DNA of 16,153 nucleotides, from contig JAEXAZ010000033.1 in assembly GCA_023394255.1 (NCBI GenBank), forward strand, positions 1 to 16,153, given 5' to 3'. This document shows, one piece after another, positions 1-5,848 of the stretch (its first letter is position 1; each line of letters starts with the position of its first letter). The notes below the pieces were generated by a model. The model ran no database searches, had not been told where the DNA came from, and saw only the letters and a list, made by a program, of their open reading frames with translations. The position numbers and the translations under genes were made by a program. Origin of the DNA: Bacillota bacterium. GTDB taxonomy: Bacteria; Bacillota; Clostridia; Oscillospirales; Ruminococcaceae.

Positions 1-344
1 TCATTCTGAATGTGATTATGCTGGTTTTGGGAACCATTATGGATATGTCCGCAATCATCCTGGTTGCCACCCCGATTCTGCTGCCCGTCGCAACCAGTAT
101 CGGGATTGATCCGGTCCACTTCGGCGCAATCATGATTCTCAACCTCGGCATCGGCCTGATCACCCCGCCGGTCGGCGGCACGCTGTTTGTCGGCAGCGCC
201 GTCTCGGGCGTTCCGATTGAGCGGCTGATCAAAACCCTGCTTCCGTTTTTCTGTGTCATGGTCGCCGTATTGCTGCTGATCACCTATGTCCCCGGCTTGG
301 TCATGTGGCTCCCCAACCTCATGATGCCCGTGATGGGCACATAA
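1..344 (+). CDS. TRAP transporter large permease (DctM-type), C-terminal part
   Basis: This is the last ~114 residues of an integral membrane protein whose start lies before the window; the reading frame is open from base 3 and ends with TAA at 342-344. The fragment is almost entirely hydrophobic. It carries the typical DctM ending: a GxGLITPPVGGTLFVGSAVSG stretch (roughly window residues 52-71), then an R-L-I-K loop, a last membrane helix (FFCVMVAVLLLITYVPGL) and a short tail. DctM is the ion-coupled translocation subunit of tripartite TRAP importers, which bring in carboxylates including sialic acid, uronates and other sugar acids. The DctP and DctQ partners are expected upstream. Given the downstream uronate genes, the cargo is probably a sugar acid or a derivative, but this is inferred from context only. 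The family call is firm. Confidence 0.9.
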   Translation, partial: ILNVIMLVLGTIMDMSAIILVATPILLPVATSIGIDPVHFGAIMILNLGIGLITPPVGGTLFVGSAVSGVPIERLIKTLLPFFCVMVAVLLLITYVPGLVMWLPNLMMPVMGT

Positions 345-365
345 TCCCTTCATTTACGGCAAAAT

Positions 366-406
366 CGGGTTCCCGCGCGCTTCCTGACGGAAACCGCGGG
401 AACCCG
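366..406. terminator. GC-rich hairpin after the TRAP permease
   Basis: A perfect 12-bp inverted repeat lies here: CGGGTTCCCGCG at 366-377 and its complement at 395-406. The 17-nt loop can itself fold (TTCC/GGAA). On the plus strand it is followed by AAAATTTC rather than a U-run, so it may be a leaky terminator, an mRNA-stabilising stem, or a terminator acting mainly on antisense transcripts, which meet ATTTTG. It sits between the permease stop and the hydrolase ribosome binding site, so the hydrolase is probably expressed by partial read-through. Confidence 0.5.
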
Positions 407-432
407 AAAATTTCAATTAAGGTGGTGCCCTG

Positions 433-1224
433 ATGACAACCTTGCAATGCCCTTTTGACAACGCCTCGCTGGACTGCTATCCCGCGGGCAAAGCCAAAGG
501 GGCGGTGATTGTCTGCCCCGGAGGCGGCTATCATTTCCTTTCTGACCGGGAAGGCCGCCCGATTGCGCAGGCCTTTAACCGGGCCGGTTACCACGCGTTT
601 GTCCTTCATTACAGCATTGATCCCCCGCCGCTCGGCTGGCGGCCGCTCCGGCAGCTTGGCTGGGCGGTTTCGGCGGTACGCGGCGGCAGCGCCGGAATTC
701 CCGGCGGGCGGGAAGTCGCAGTCTGCGGGTTTTCCGCTGGCGGGCACCTCGCCGCCAGCCTTGGCGTTTTGTGGCACCGCGCGGATTTGTTTGCGCCCGG
801 AACCGGGCTGGCGGCGCAAAAGCCGGATGCCCTTATTCTGAGCTATCCGGTCATTACAGCCGGAACTTATGCCCACAGGAAATGCTTTGAACAGCTTGCG
901 GGGCAGGATGCCTCCGCGTGGGACGCCTTTTCCCTGGAAAAACTGGTAACCCCGAAAACTCCCCCTGTTTTTTTATGGCACACCATTGCGGATGAGAGCG
1001 TCCCTGTGCAAAACAGCCTGCTGTTTTTTGAAGAACTGCTGCGATGCAGCGTAACGGCAGAACTCCACCTTTACCCCTATGGCGCGCACGGCCTTTCGCT
1101 CGCTACGCCGGAGGTCGGCCAGCCCGAAAAAGACCGGCTGCCCGACGCACATGTCGCAACCTGGATGCCGCTTGCGCTGCAATGGCTGGACCAAATTCTG
1201 CCGGGGCAGCCGGATATAATCTAG
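433..1224 (+). CDS. Alpha/beta-hydrolase, BD-FAE/acetyl-esterase-like
   Basis: A 263-residue serine hydrolase with no signal peptide, so probably cytoplasmic. The catalytic set is visible: an oxyanion-hole PGGGYH (29-34), a nucleophile elbow GFSAGG with Ser101, Asp187 in HTIADESVP, and His219 in GAHGLS. Length and motif order fit the carboxylesterase group that contains acetyl-xylan and acylated-sugar esterases. ATG 433 was chosen because AAGGTGG lies just upstream (418-424). It follows the TRAP permease by 88 bp on the same strand, suggesting that it trims an ester, acyl group or lactone from the imported compound; the substrate is inference. The stop codon TAG (1222-1224) overlaps the stop of the convergent dehydratase gene. 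The fold is certain, the function is not. Confidence 0.85.
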   Translation: MTTLQCPFDNASLDCYPAGKAKGAVIVCPGGGYHFLSDREGRPIAQAFNRAGYHAFVLHYSIDPPPLGWRPLRQLGWAVSAVRGGSAGIPGGREVAVCGFSAGGHLAASLGVLWHRADLFAPGTGLAAQKPDALILSYPVITAGTYAHRKCFEQLAGQDASAWDAFSLEKLVTPKTPPVFLWHTIADESVPVQNSLLFFEELLRCSVTAELHLYPYGAHGLSLATPEVGQPEKDRLPDAHVATWMPLALQWLDQILPGQPDII

Positions 1225-2339
1225 GCTTCCGCTTTGCGATAGGAATTGCAATTTTTTTCAATCAATTCCCAGTCAAGCTCTCCGCCGATGCCGGGGGTTT
1301 TGGGGACGGTTATGATACCGTTTTCATCAATCGGCAGCTTCCCTTTCATCGGGAACCGGAAGTCATCCTCCGGAACGAAGTATTCGTAATATTCGCAGTT
1401 GCGGATTGCGCAGCTTACGTGCAGATTCACCAGGTCCATATAGTTCATGGTCGTTGTATGGATTTCACAGTTCAATCCGAACCCTTCGGCCATATGCGCG
1501 ATTTTGAGGGTGCCGGTAATCCCGTCTTTCCAGCTCACATCCGCCCGCACGATATCGGCCGCGCGCTGCGCAATGACCTGTGCCACTCCCCAATGGCAGC
1601 CCCGGGTTGTCTCGGTGGCGGCGATCGGGATATCCAGCGTCCGGCAAAGCTCGGTGTATTTGTACAGTTCGAAGTCGCGGAACGGCTCCTCCAGCCAGCG
1701 ATAGCCCAGTCTTTCGAGCTGCCGCCCGACTGTGATCGCCTGATCAAGCGTGTATTCGGCAACCGGGTCACTCATCAGGACCATGTCGTCTCCGACCGCC
1801 TCACGGAGCCTGCCGTGGATTTCCATATCCAGTGTCCAGGGTCCCGGAGGATGCGCCTTATAAGCGCGGATGCCCATATTCTTATAGTAAAGCGCCTCAT
1901 TGATATAATCTTCCGTCTTTTCGTGGAACAGCCCGCTGGCATAGACGGGCAGTTGATCGCGGTAAGCGCCCAGATACTGATAAAGCGGCAGGCCCGCTTC
2001 TTTTGCGCAGATGTCCCACAGGGCAACATCCACCGGCCCGGGCAGATAGACGGGAAAAAATGTCAGATGCCGGTCGATGTTCCAAAGCTCCTGCCAGATT
2101 TTTTCGCGGTCGTGCGGGTCCCGTCCCAGCACCACCGGCGCGATGCTGTCGTGCAGATAGTTTTCGGTAACCGCGCCGCTGCGCGCCGCAAGGCAGGTGG
2201 CAATCCCTTCGATCCCGTTGTCGCAGGTCAATTTCAGAACGACGACATCCCAGTCCATGGCAGCTCCGCCCCGGCGCTTTTCGTCAAACAGACAGCGCTC
2301 ACGCTTCACCCACCAGGTTTCAAACTTTTGAATCTTCAT
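1221..2339 (-). CDS. Enolase-superfamily (mandelate racemase-like) sugar-acid dehydratase
   Basis: A 372-residue protein with the N-terminal capping domain (about 1-125) and barrel domain of the mandelate racemase/muconate-lactonizing family. Metal ligands are D191 (MSDPVAEY), E217/E218 (WLEEPF) and E243 (AATETT). The Asp-His dyad is D267 (RADVSW) and H294 (CEIHTTT), with a late Glu at 316 or 319, a spacing very close to mandelate racemase. On the second active-site strand the usual K-x-K is K161-A-H163. Such enzymes abstract the alpha proton of an acid sugar and usually dehydrate it to a 2-keto-3-deoxy acid. The position beside a UxaA/UxaC operon suggests an aldonate or aldarate substrate, possibly replacing mannonate dehydratase UxuA; a racemase or epimerase is not excluded. 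Start ATG 2339 follows AAGGAG at good spacing. Confidence 0.85.
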   Translation of the reverse strand: MKIQKFETWWVKRERCLFDEKRRGGAAMDWDVVVLKLTCDNGIEGIATCLAARSGAVTENYLHDSIAPVVLGRDPHDREKIWQELWNIDRHLTFFPVYLPGPVDVALWDICAKEAGLPLYQYLGAYRDQLPVYASGLFHEKTEDYINEALYYKNMGIRAYKAHPPGPWTLDMEIHGRLREAVGDDMVLMSDPVAEYTLDQAITVGRQLERLGYRWLEEPFRDFELYKYTELCRTLDIPIAATETTRGCHWGVAQVIAQRAADIVRADVSWKDGITGTLKIAHMAEGFGLNCEIHTTTMNYMDLVNLHVSCAIRNCEYYEYFVPEDDFRFPMKGKLPIDENGIITVPKTPGIGGELDWELIEKNCNSYRKAEA

Positions 2340-2415
2340 TTTGATATGCTCCTTTCGTTTGCCGTTTAGAGAGCGGTTTGCACGCGCGGCCGCGGATTCC
2401 GGCAGTTTTTTAATC

Positions 2416-2425
2416 TGATATATCT
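2416..2425. promoter_or_regulatory. TGATATATCA-like operator, copy 1
   Basis: TGATATATCT, a 9-of-10 match to the perfect palindrome TGATATATCA at 2775-2784. It overlaps the predicted -10 of the minus-strand dehydratase promoter. Short AT-rich dyads of this shape are typical of GntR-family (FadR subfamily) regulators of sugar-acid genes, but no such regulator is in the window, so the binding protein is unknown. Confidence 0.45.
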
Positions 2426-2445
2426 TTTAACAGAATCATCAGCAA
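2417..2445 (-). promoter_or_regulatory. Predicted promoter of the enolase-superfamily dehydratase
   Basis: On the minus strand a -35 TTGCTG (complement of 2440-2445) is followed after 17 bp by a -10 TATATC (complement of 2417-2422). Transcription would begin near 2410, giving a leader of about 70 nt before ATG 2339. The -10 lies inside the dyad at 2416-2425, as expected for a repressed promoter. Confidence 0.5.
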
Positions 2446-2464
2446 CCGGCTTTACGTGAATGCC

Positions 2465-2617
2465 GCTCTGCGGGCATAAATCTACGGATTCTATTTTTGG
2501 GGTCCCAGCAGAGCTTCCCGCACTGGTGTGCGCCCACACCCGGGTTCTTCGCAGACCTGCTTCTCACGGAGCGCTGCTCCCGGCGTGTAACCGCAATCCT
2601 GAATTTTGGTTTTCAGG
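2465..2617. other. GC-rich multi-hairpin island, candidate structured RNA or short repeat element
   Basis: Four separate stems can be drawn on the plus strand. First, GCTCTGCGGG (2465-2474) pairs with CCC-a-GCAGAGC (2504-2514), ten pairs with one bulged A. Second, CCCG (2517-2520) and GGTGTG (2525-2530) pair with CACACC (2535-2540) and CGGG (2541-2544) around a CGCC tetraloop. Third, GGAGC (2568-2572) pairs with GCTCC (2576-2580). Fourth, CCTGAA (2598-2603) pairs with TTCAGG (2612-2617). No U-run terminator follows on either strand. It lies upstream of both predicted divergent promoters, so it is not an ordinary 5' leader. It could be an independent small RNA, a cis element from an unseen distal promoter, or a dispersed repeat. 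I do not recognise a known RNA family. Confidence 0.4.
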
Positions 2618-2691
2618 TGGGTAAAACGCGGCCAACCATGCTGCCGGTTTGCTTATCCATCATCCATTTCTTTTGATTACGATTTTCACAT

Positions 2692-2701
2692 TGATATATT
2701 A
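2692..2701. promoter_or_regulatory. TGATATATCA-like operator, copy 2
   Basis: TGATATATTA, with upstream flank ATT so that ATTGATATAT (2690-2699) is an exact inverted copy of ATATATCAAT at 2777-2786. It lies 36 bp upstream of the -35 of the SDR-uxaC operon promoter, where it could serve as an auxiliary operator for looping or as an activator site. Confidence 0.4.
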
Positions 2702-2736
2702 GCATGTTTTTTTCAAAAAATCAATCTTCTTTTTTA

Positions 2737-2765
2737 TTGATTTCTTGGAGGTGCGATGATACAAT
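2737..2765 (+). promoter_or_regulatory. Predicted promoter of the SDR-RraA-UxaA-SDR-UxaC operon
   Basis: TTGATT (2737-2742), a 17-bp spacer, then TACAAT (2760-2765). The start point would be near 2772, immediately before the perfect dyad at 2775-2784, so a bound repressor would block initiation. The leader to ATG 2824 would be about 50 nt. Confidence 0.6.
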
Positions 2766-2774
2766 TTAGCAATG

Positions 2775-2784
2775 TGATATATCA
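2775..2784. promoter_or_regulatory. TGATATATCA operator, copy 3 (perfect palindrome)
   Basis: A perfect 10-bp palindrome extended on the right by AT (ATATATCAAT, 2777-2786). It starts about 10 bp downstream of the predicted -10 and thus covers the likely transcription start of the uronate operon. It is the best of the three copies. Confidence 0.55.
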
Positions 2785-2823
2785 ATATAAAATCTCTAAA
2801 AATTTCATAACGGAGGATTGTTT

Positions 2824-3567
2824 ATGTTCCAATTGAACGGGCGCGCCGGGATTGTTACCGGTGCATCCAGCGGTATCGGCTACGCGGTCGCGAATGTGCT
2901 CGCACAGGCCGGCGCAAAAGTATACGCGGTAAGCCGGAGCGGAAAGGTGAAAGATTCTTTTGCGCCTGCGGCGCCGGGCGTTATTCATCTCGCGGGCGAT
3001 GTCTGTGATTACGCGCATATGGCGGAGCTGGTTCGGGAAATCGGCGAAAAAGACGGGATCGATTTTCTGGTCAACAACGCCGGCATTACCGTGAAGCGGC
3101 GCGCGGAGGAGTTTTTGGACGAGGATTTTGAACGGATCCATAAAGTCAACGTCAACAGCGTTTTCAAGCTCAGCTGCCTGTGTTACCCCTACCTCGCCAA
3201 GTCGCCCCATGTCGGGCGCATTATCAACATCACCAGCATGGCCGCGCACCTTGGTTTCTCGGAAGTGGTCCCCTATTGCTCGAGCAAAGGCGCTGTGCTT
3301 GCCATGACCCGCGGCCTCGCGGTGGAATGGGCAAATGACAATATCACGGTCAATTCCATCGCTCCCGGCTGGTTCCCGAGCGAAATGTCCATGCAGGTGA
3401 TGACTCCGGAACGCAAGCAGAAAATCCTTGGGCGCATGCCGCTGCACCGGTTCGGCGACCCGAAGGATCTGGGCGCCATGGCGCAGTTTTTGCTCAGCGA
3501 CAGCGCGGCCTACATCAACGGACAGGATTTCAGCGTGGACGGCGGCGCCCTCGCATTTGGATTCTGA
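2824..3567 (+). CDS. SDR-family NAD(P)-dependent sugar-acid oxidoreductase (first of two)
   Basis: A 247-residue classical short-chain dehydrogenase. Visible motifs are the cofactor-binding TGASSGIG (12-19), NNAG (84-87), catalytic Ser138 (NITSM) and the Y151-x-x-x-K155 pair (YCSSK), then PGW (181-183) and a C-terminal VDGGA. Length fits the KduD/gluconate-5-dehydrogenase/3-ketoacyl-reductase group. ATG 2824 is preferred over the in-frame TTG at 2818 because GGAGG (2812-2816) is seven bases ahead of it. It is first in a six-gene operon; the next gene follows by 19 bp. A role interconverting a keto-sugar acid and an aldonate is inferred from context. It could act as a tagaturonate/fructuronate reductase or KduD-like enzyme; substrate and cofactor cannot be read from the sequence. 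Confidence 0.9.
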   Translation: MFQLNGRAGIVTGASSGIGYAVANVLAQAGAKVYAVSRSGKVKDSFAPAAPGVIHLAGDVCDYAHMAELVREIGEKDGIDFLVNNAGITVKRRAEEFLDEDFERIHKVNVNSVFKLSCLCYPYLAKSPHVGRIINITSMAAHLGFSEVVPYCSSKGAVLAMTRGLAVEWANDNITVNSIAPGWFPSEMSMQVMTPERKQKILGRMPLHRFGDPKDLGAMAQFLLSDSAAYINGQDFSVDGGALAFGF

Positions 3568-3586
3568 ATTTAAAAGGAGAATGATC

Positions 3587-4252
3587 ATGGCTATTTGGAA
3601 AAATGAAGCGGAAATGTTTGCACTAATGAAAGACAGGCTGTATACCCCCGTGGTGGGTGATATTCTGGACGGCATGGGCTATTACCATCAGTTTCTGCCG
3701 CAGGAAATCCGCCCGCTCAGGGAGGATATGAAGCTGGCGGGAAAAGCGATGACCGTACTGATGATCGACGTATTCGGCGAGCAGAAAAAGCCGTTCGGCC
3801 TTTTGACCGAGGCACTCGACCAGCTGGAAGAAAATGAAATCTACATCGCGACCGGAGGCACCAGGCGCTGCGCCTATTGGGGCGAGCTGCTGACCGCCAC
3901 CGCACGTACCCGCGGCGCGGTCGGCGCGGTGCTCAACGGCTGGCACCGCGATACCCCGCAGGTACTTTCGCAGAACTGGCCGGTGTTCAGCACCGGCTGC
4001 TATGCGCAGGATTCCTCGGTGCGCACGCAGGTGGTTGACTTCCGCTGCCCCATTGAGGTGGGGCAGGTCACCATCCGCGACGGCGATCTGTTATTCGGCG
4101 ATGTAGACGGCGTTCTCGCCATCCCAAAAGAAGTGGCGGAAGAAGTGCTGGAAAAGGCGCTGGAAAAAGCGGCGGGCGAAAAGAAAGTCCGCAAAGCTAT
4201 CGAAGGCGGCATGAGCTCAACCGAAGCATTCCGCGTGTTCGGGATTTTGTGA
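3587..4252 (+). CDS. RraA-like / HMG-CHA aldolase family protein
   Basis: A 221-residue member of the RraA-like fold, which includes RNase E inhibitor RraA and divalent-metal pyruvate aldolases such as 4-hydroxy-4-methyl-2-oxoglutarate aldolase. Diagnostic segments are YTPVVGDILDGMG (19-31), WGELLTATA (98-106), the R121-D122 pair in NGWHRD, and GDLLFGDVDGVLAIP (166-180). In the aldolases, E of GEL and the R-D pair bind metal and substrate, and both are kept here. ATG 3587 is chosen over ATG 3581 because AAGGAG (3574-3579) would be almost touching 3581 but is seven bases from 3587. Amid dehydratases, a retro-aldol or decarboxylation step on a 2-keto-3-deoxy acid is more likely than RNase E control. 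The family is firm, the reaction inferred. Confidence 0.85.
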   Translation: MAIWKNEAEMFALMKDRLYTPVVGDILDGMGYYHQFLPQEIRPLREDMKLAGKAMTVLMIDVFGEQKKPFGLLTEALDQLEENEIYIATGGTRRCAYWGELLTATARTRGAVGAVLNGWHRDTPQVLSQNWPVFSTGCYAQDSSVRTQVVDFRCPIEVGQVTIRDGDLLFGDVDGVLAIPKEVAEEVLEKALEKAAGEKKVRKAIEGGMSSTEAFRVFGIL

Positions 4253-4260
4253 GGTGTGAA

Positions 4261-4602
4261 ATGGGGCACAATCTGGAGCAGACCGCTTTCGTAATCGATC
4301 CGGCGGACAATGTGGCGACCGCGCTCAGCGCGCTGGAGCCCGGAGAAATTACGCTGACCGGCGACGCCGTGCGGCCTTCCGTCCGCGCGGCGGAAGAAAT
4401 CCCCATGGGGCACAAACTCGCCTTGCGGGAGATCGCGCCGGGAGAGGAAATTATCAAATACGGCGTGGTGATCGGCTGTGCCACAGCCGCAATCCCATGC
4501 GGCGGCTGGGTGCATCTGCACTGTATGAAAAGCCTTGTGGACGAGCGCTCCTCCCATCTGGATGTTTTGACCGGAGCGCCCGCCGATACGGAATACGAAT
4601 AA
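4261..4602 (+). CDS. UxaA-family dehydratase, small N-terminal (SAF-domain) subunit
   Basis: A 113-residue protein matching the SAF domain that forms the N-terminus of altronate dehydratase UxaA. The core is IPMGHKLALREI (47-58) with His51-Lys52, followed by PGEEIIKYGVVIGCAT (60-75) and GGWVHLHCMKS (81-91). The usual VHVHN segment reads VHLHC here. In this organism the domain is a separate polypeptide, with the large subunit starting 13 bp downstream. ATG 4261 is preferred over the in-frame GTG 4249, which overlaps the previous stop, because GAGG (4251-4254) is six bases before it. Split UxaA-like pairs also include sulfolactate sulfo-lyase SuyA/SuyB, so altronate is favoured only because of UxaC in the same operon. 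Confidence 0.85.
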   Translation: MGHNLEQTAFVIDPADNVATALSALEPGEITLTGDAVRPSVRAAEEIPMGHKLALREIAPGEEIIKYGVVIGCATAAIPCGGWVHLHCMKSLVDERSSHLDVLTGAPADTEYE

Positions 4603-4615
4603 GGGGGCTGCGTCC

Positions 4616-5827
4616 ATGGATTTTAAAGAAACGCGCTGGCAGGGTTATGCGCGCAAAGACGGCAGAATCGGCATCCGCAATAAAGTGCTGGTCATTTATA
4701 CGGTCGAGTGCGCGGCTTTTGTCGCTAAACAGATCGTATCGCAGATCGGGCACAGCGAGGTGGAAGTGGTTGGCTTTGAAGGCTGCACCGACAACGATTA
4801 CGCTGTGCGCCTCCTCCTCTCCCTCATCCGTCACCCTAATATAGGCGGCGTGCTCGCCGTGGGGCTCGGCTGTGAATACGTCCAGCCGGAACGGCTGGCA
4901 AAAAAGGCCGCCGAGGCCGGCAAAGAAGCAGACTGGTTTTTCATTCAGGATGCGGGCGGCACCAAAAAGAGCATAGAGCGTGGAGTGGACAGCGTACGCG
5001 CGATGCAGAAAGCCCTGGAACAGACGCCGCGCGTCCCGATGGGATTTGCCGATCTGGTCATCGGCGCCGAATGCGGCGGCAGCGACTTCACCAGCGGGCT
5101 CGCCGGAAATGTGGCTGTCGGCAGTTTTTACGACCTGCTGGCCGATTGCGGCGGCACCGCGGTTTTCGAGGAAATTGTCGAGGCGGTCGGGCTGGAGAAC
5201 CAGCTGGTCGCGCGCGGTGTGGACGAACAGGCGAAGGAGGAACTCTCCTCCACTTATCATAAGGCAATGGACTACTGCAAATCGGTGCGCCAATATTCGG
5301 TCAGCCCCGGCAACTTCGCGGGCGGGCTCTCCACCATCGAGGAAAAAAGCATGGGCGCGCTGATTAAAAGCGGCACCCGCCCGATCCAAGGGGTGCTGAA
5401 GGTGGGCGGACGCCCGCCGCGCCCGGGGCTGTGGCTGCTGGATTCCACCCCCGACCCGCACTGGATGGAGTTCGGAATCACCAACCCAAACGACAACGAA
5501 GGGCTTATGGCGCTGATTTCCTGCGGATGCCAGCTTGTATTCCTTGTCACCGGAAGAGGCAATGTTGTCGGCTCGGCGGTTGCCCCCGTCCTGAAAATTA
5601 CCGGAAACAGCAAAACCTTTGCGCATATGCGGGAGGACATGGATTTTGACGCCGGGCCGGTGCTCAGCGGCGCGTGTACCCGCGAGGAGATTGCCCTCCG
5701 GCTTGCCGAAATGGTGGCGCAGACCGCCGCCGGCAGCCAGACCAAAAGCGAGGCGCTTGGTCATAAAGAATATTTTATCCCTTACAAATATCAGGAAAAA
5801 GCCGTTATCAAACGGTGTGAACAATAA
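4616..5827 (+). CDS. UxaA-family dehydratase, large C-terminal subunit (altronate dehydratase-like)
   Basis: A 403-residue protein of the galactarate/altronate dehydratase large-domain family (UxaA C-terminus, GarD). It opens with GYARKDGRIGIRN (10-22), carries AVGLGCEYVQ (81-90), the highly conserved AECGGSDFTSGLAGN (151-165), and SCGCQLVFLVTGRGN (302-316) followed by PVLKITGN (324-331). The cysteines at 153, 303 and 305 are plausible iron ligands. The family dehydrates an aldonate or aldarate to a 2-keto-3-deoxy acid in an Fe2+-dependent reaction, altronate to KDG being the type reaction. It needs the SAF subunit encoded immediately upstream. RBS AGGGGG (4602-4607) overlaps the previous stop, implying coupled translation. 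Substrate assignment as altronate rests on operon context. Confidence 0.88.
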   Translation: MDFKETRWQGYARKDGRIGIRNKVLVIYTVECAAFVAKQIVSQIGHSEVEVVGFEGCTDNDYAVRLLLSLIRHPNIGGVLAVGLGCEYVQPERLAKKAAEAGKEADWFFIQDAGGTKKSIERGVDSVRAMQKALEQTPRVPMGFADLVIGAECGGSDFTSGLAGNVAVGSFYDLLADCGGTAVFEEIVEAVGLENQLVARGVDEQAKEELSSTYHKAMDYCKSVRQYSVSPGNFAGGLSTIEEKSMGALIKSGTRPIQGVLKVGGRPPRPGLWLLDSTPDPHWMEFGITNPNDNEGLMALISCGCQLVFLVTGRGNVVGSAVAPVLKITGNSKTFAHMREDMDFDAGPVLSGACTREEIALRLAEMVAQTAAGSQTKSEALGHKEYFIPYKYQEKAVIKRCEQ

Positions 5828-5848
5828 ACCGAAATTGGAGATGTGACC

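Larger units (their letters stand above)
2340..2823. other. 484-bp divergent intergenic control region
   Basis: No convincing coding region is present. The region separates the minus-strand dehydratase from the plus-strand SDR-uxaC operon. Its edges (2400-2450 and 2680-2800) are AT-rich and hold the predicted promoters and three TGATATATCA-like dyads. The centre (about 2460-2650) is GC-rich, dense in inverted repeats and lies outside both predicted leaders. Each element is listed separately. Confidence 0.7.

Noticed and set aside
1044..2369. A 441-codon plus-strand open frame opposite the dehydratase.
   Set aside because: It is a complementary-strand shadow; the minus-strand product has a full set of enolase-superfamily active-site residues and a proper ribosome binding site.
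2540..2575. GCAGACCTGC in the structured island resembles part of the conserved B12 box of cobalamin riboswitches.
   Set aside because: The other conserved boxes expected upstream are not found in order, the element lies before the predicted operon promoter, and the downstream genes have no link to cobalamin.
2495..2600. Possible SRP (4.5S) or 6S RNA in the structured island.
   Set aside because: The conserved SRP apical GGAAG...AGCAGCC motif is absent, and no single long interrupted rod closing with a central bubble can be drawn as in 6S RNA.
4454..5824. A 456-codon minus-strand open frame opposite the large UxaA subunit.
   Set aside because: It is antisense to a clearly conserved enzyme; no ribosome binding site or domain is seen.
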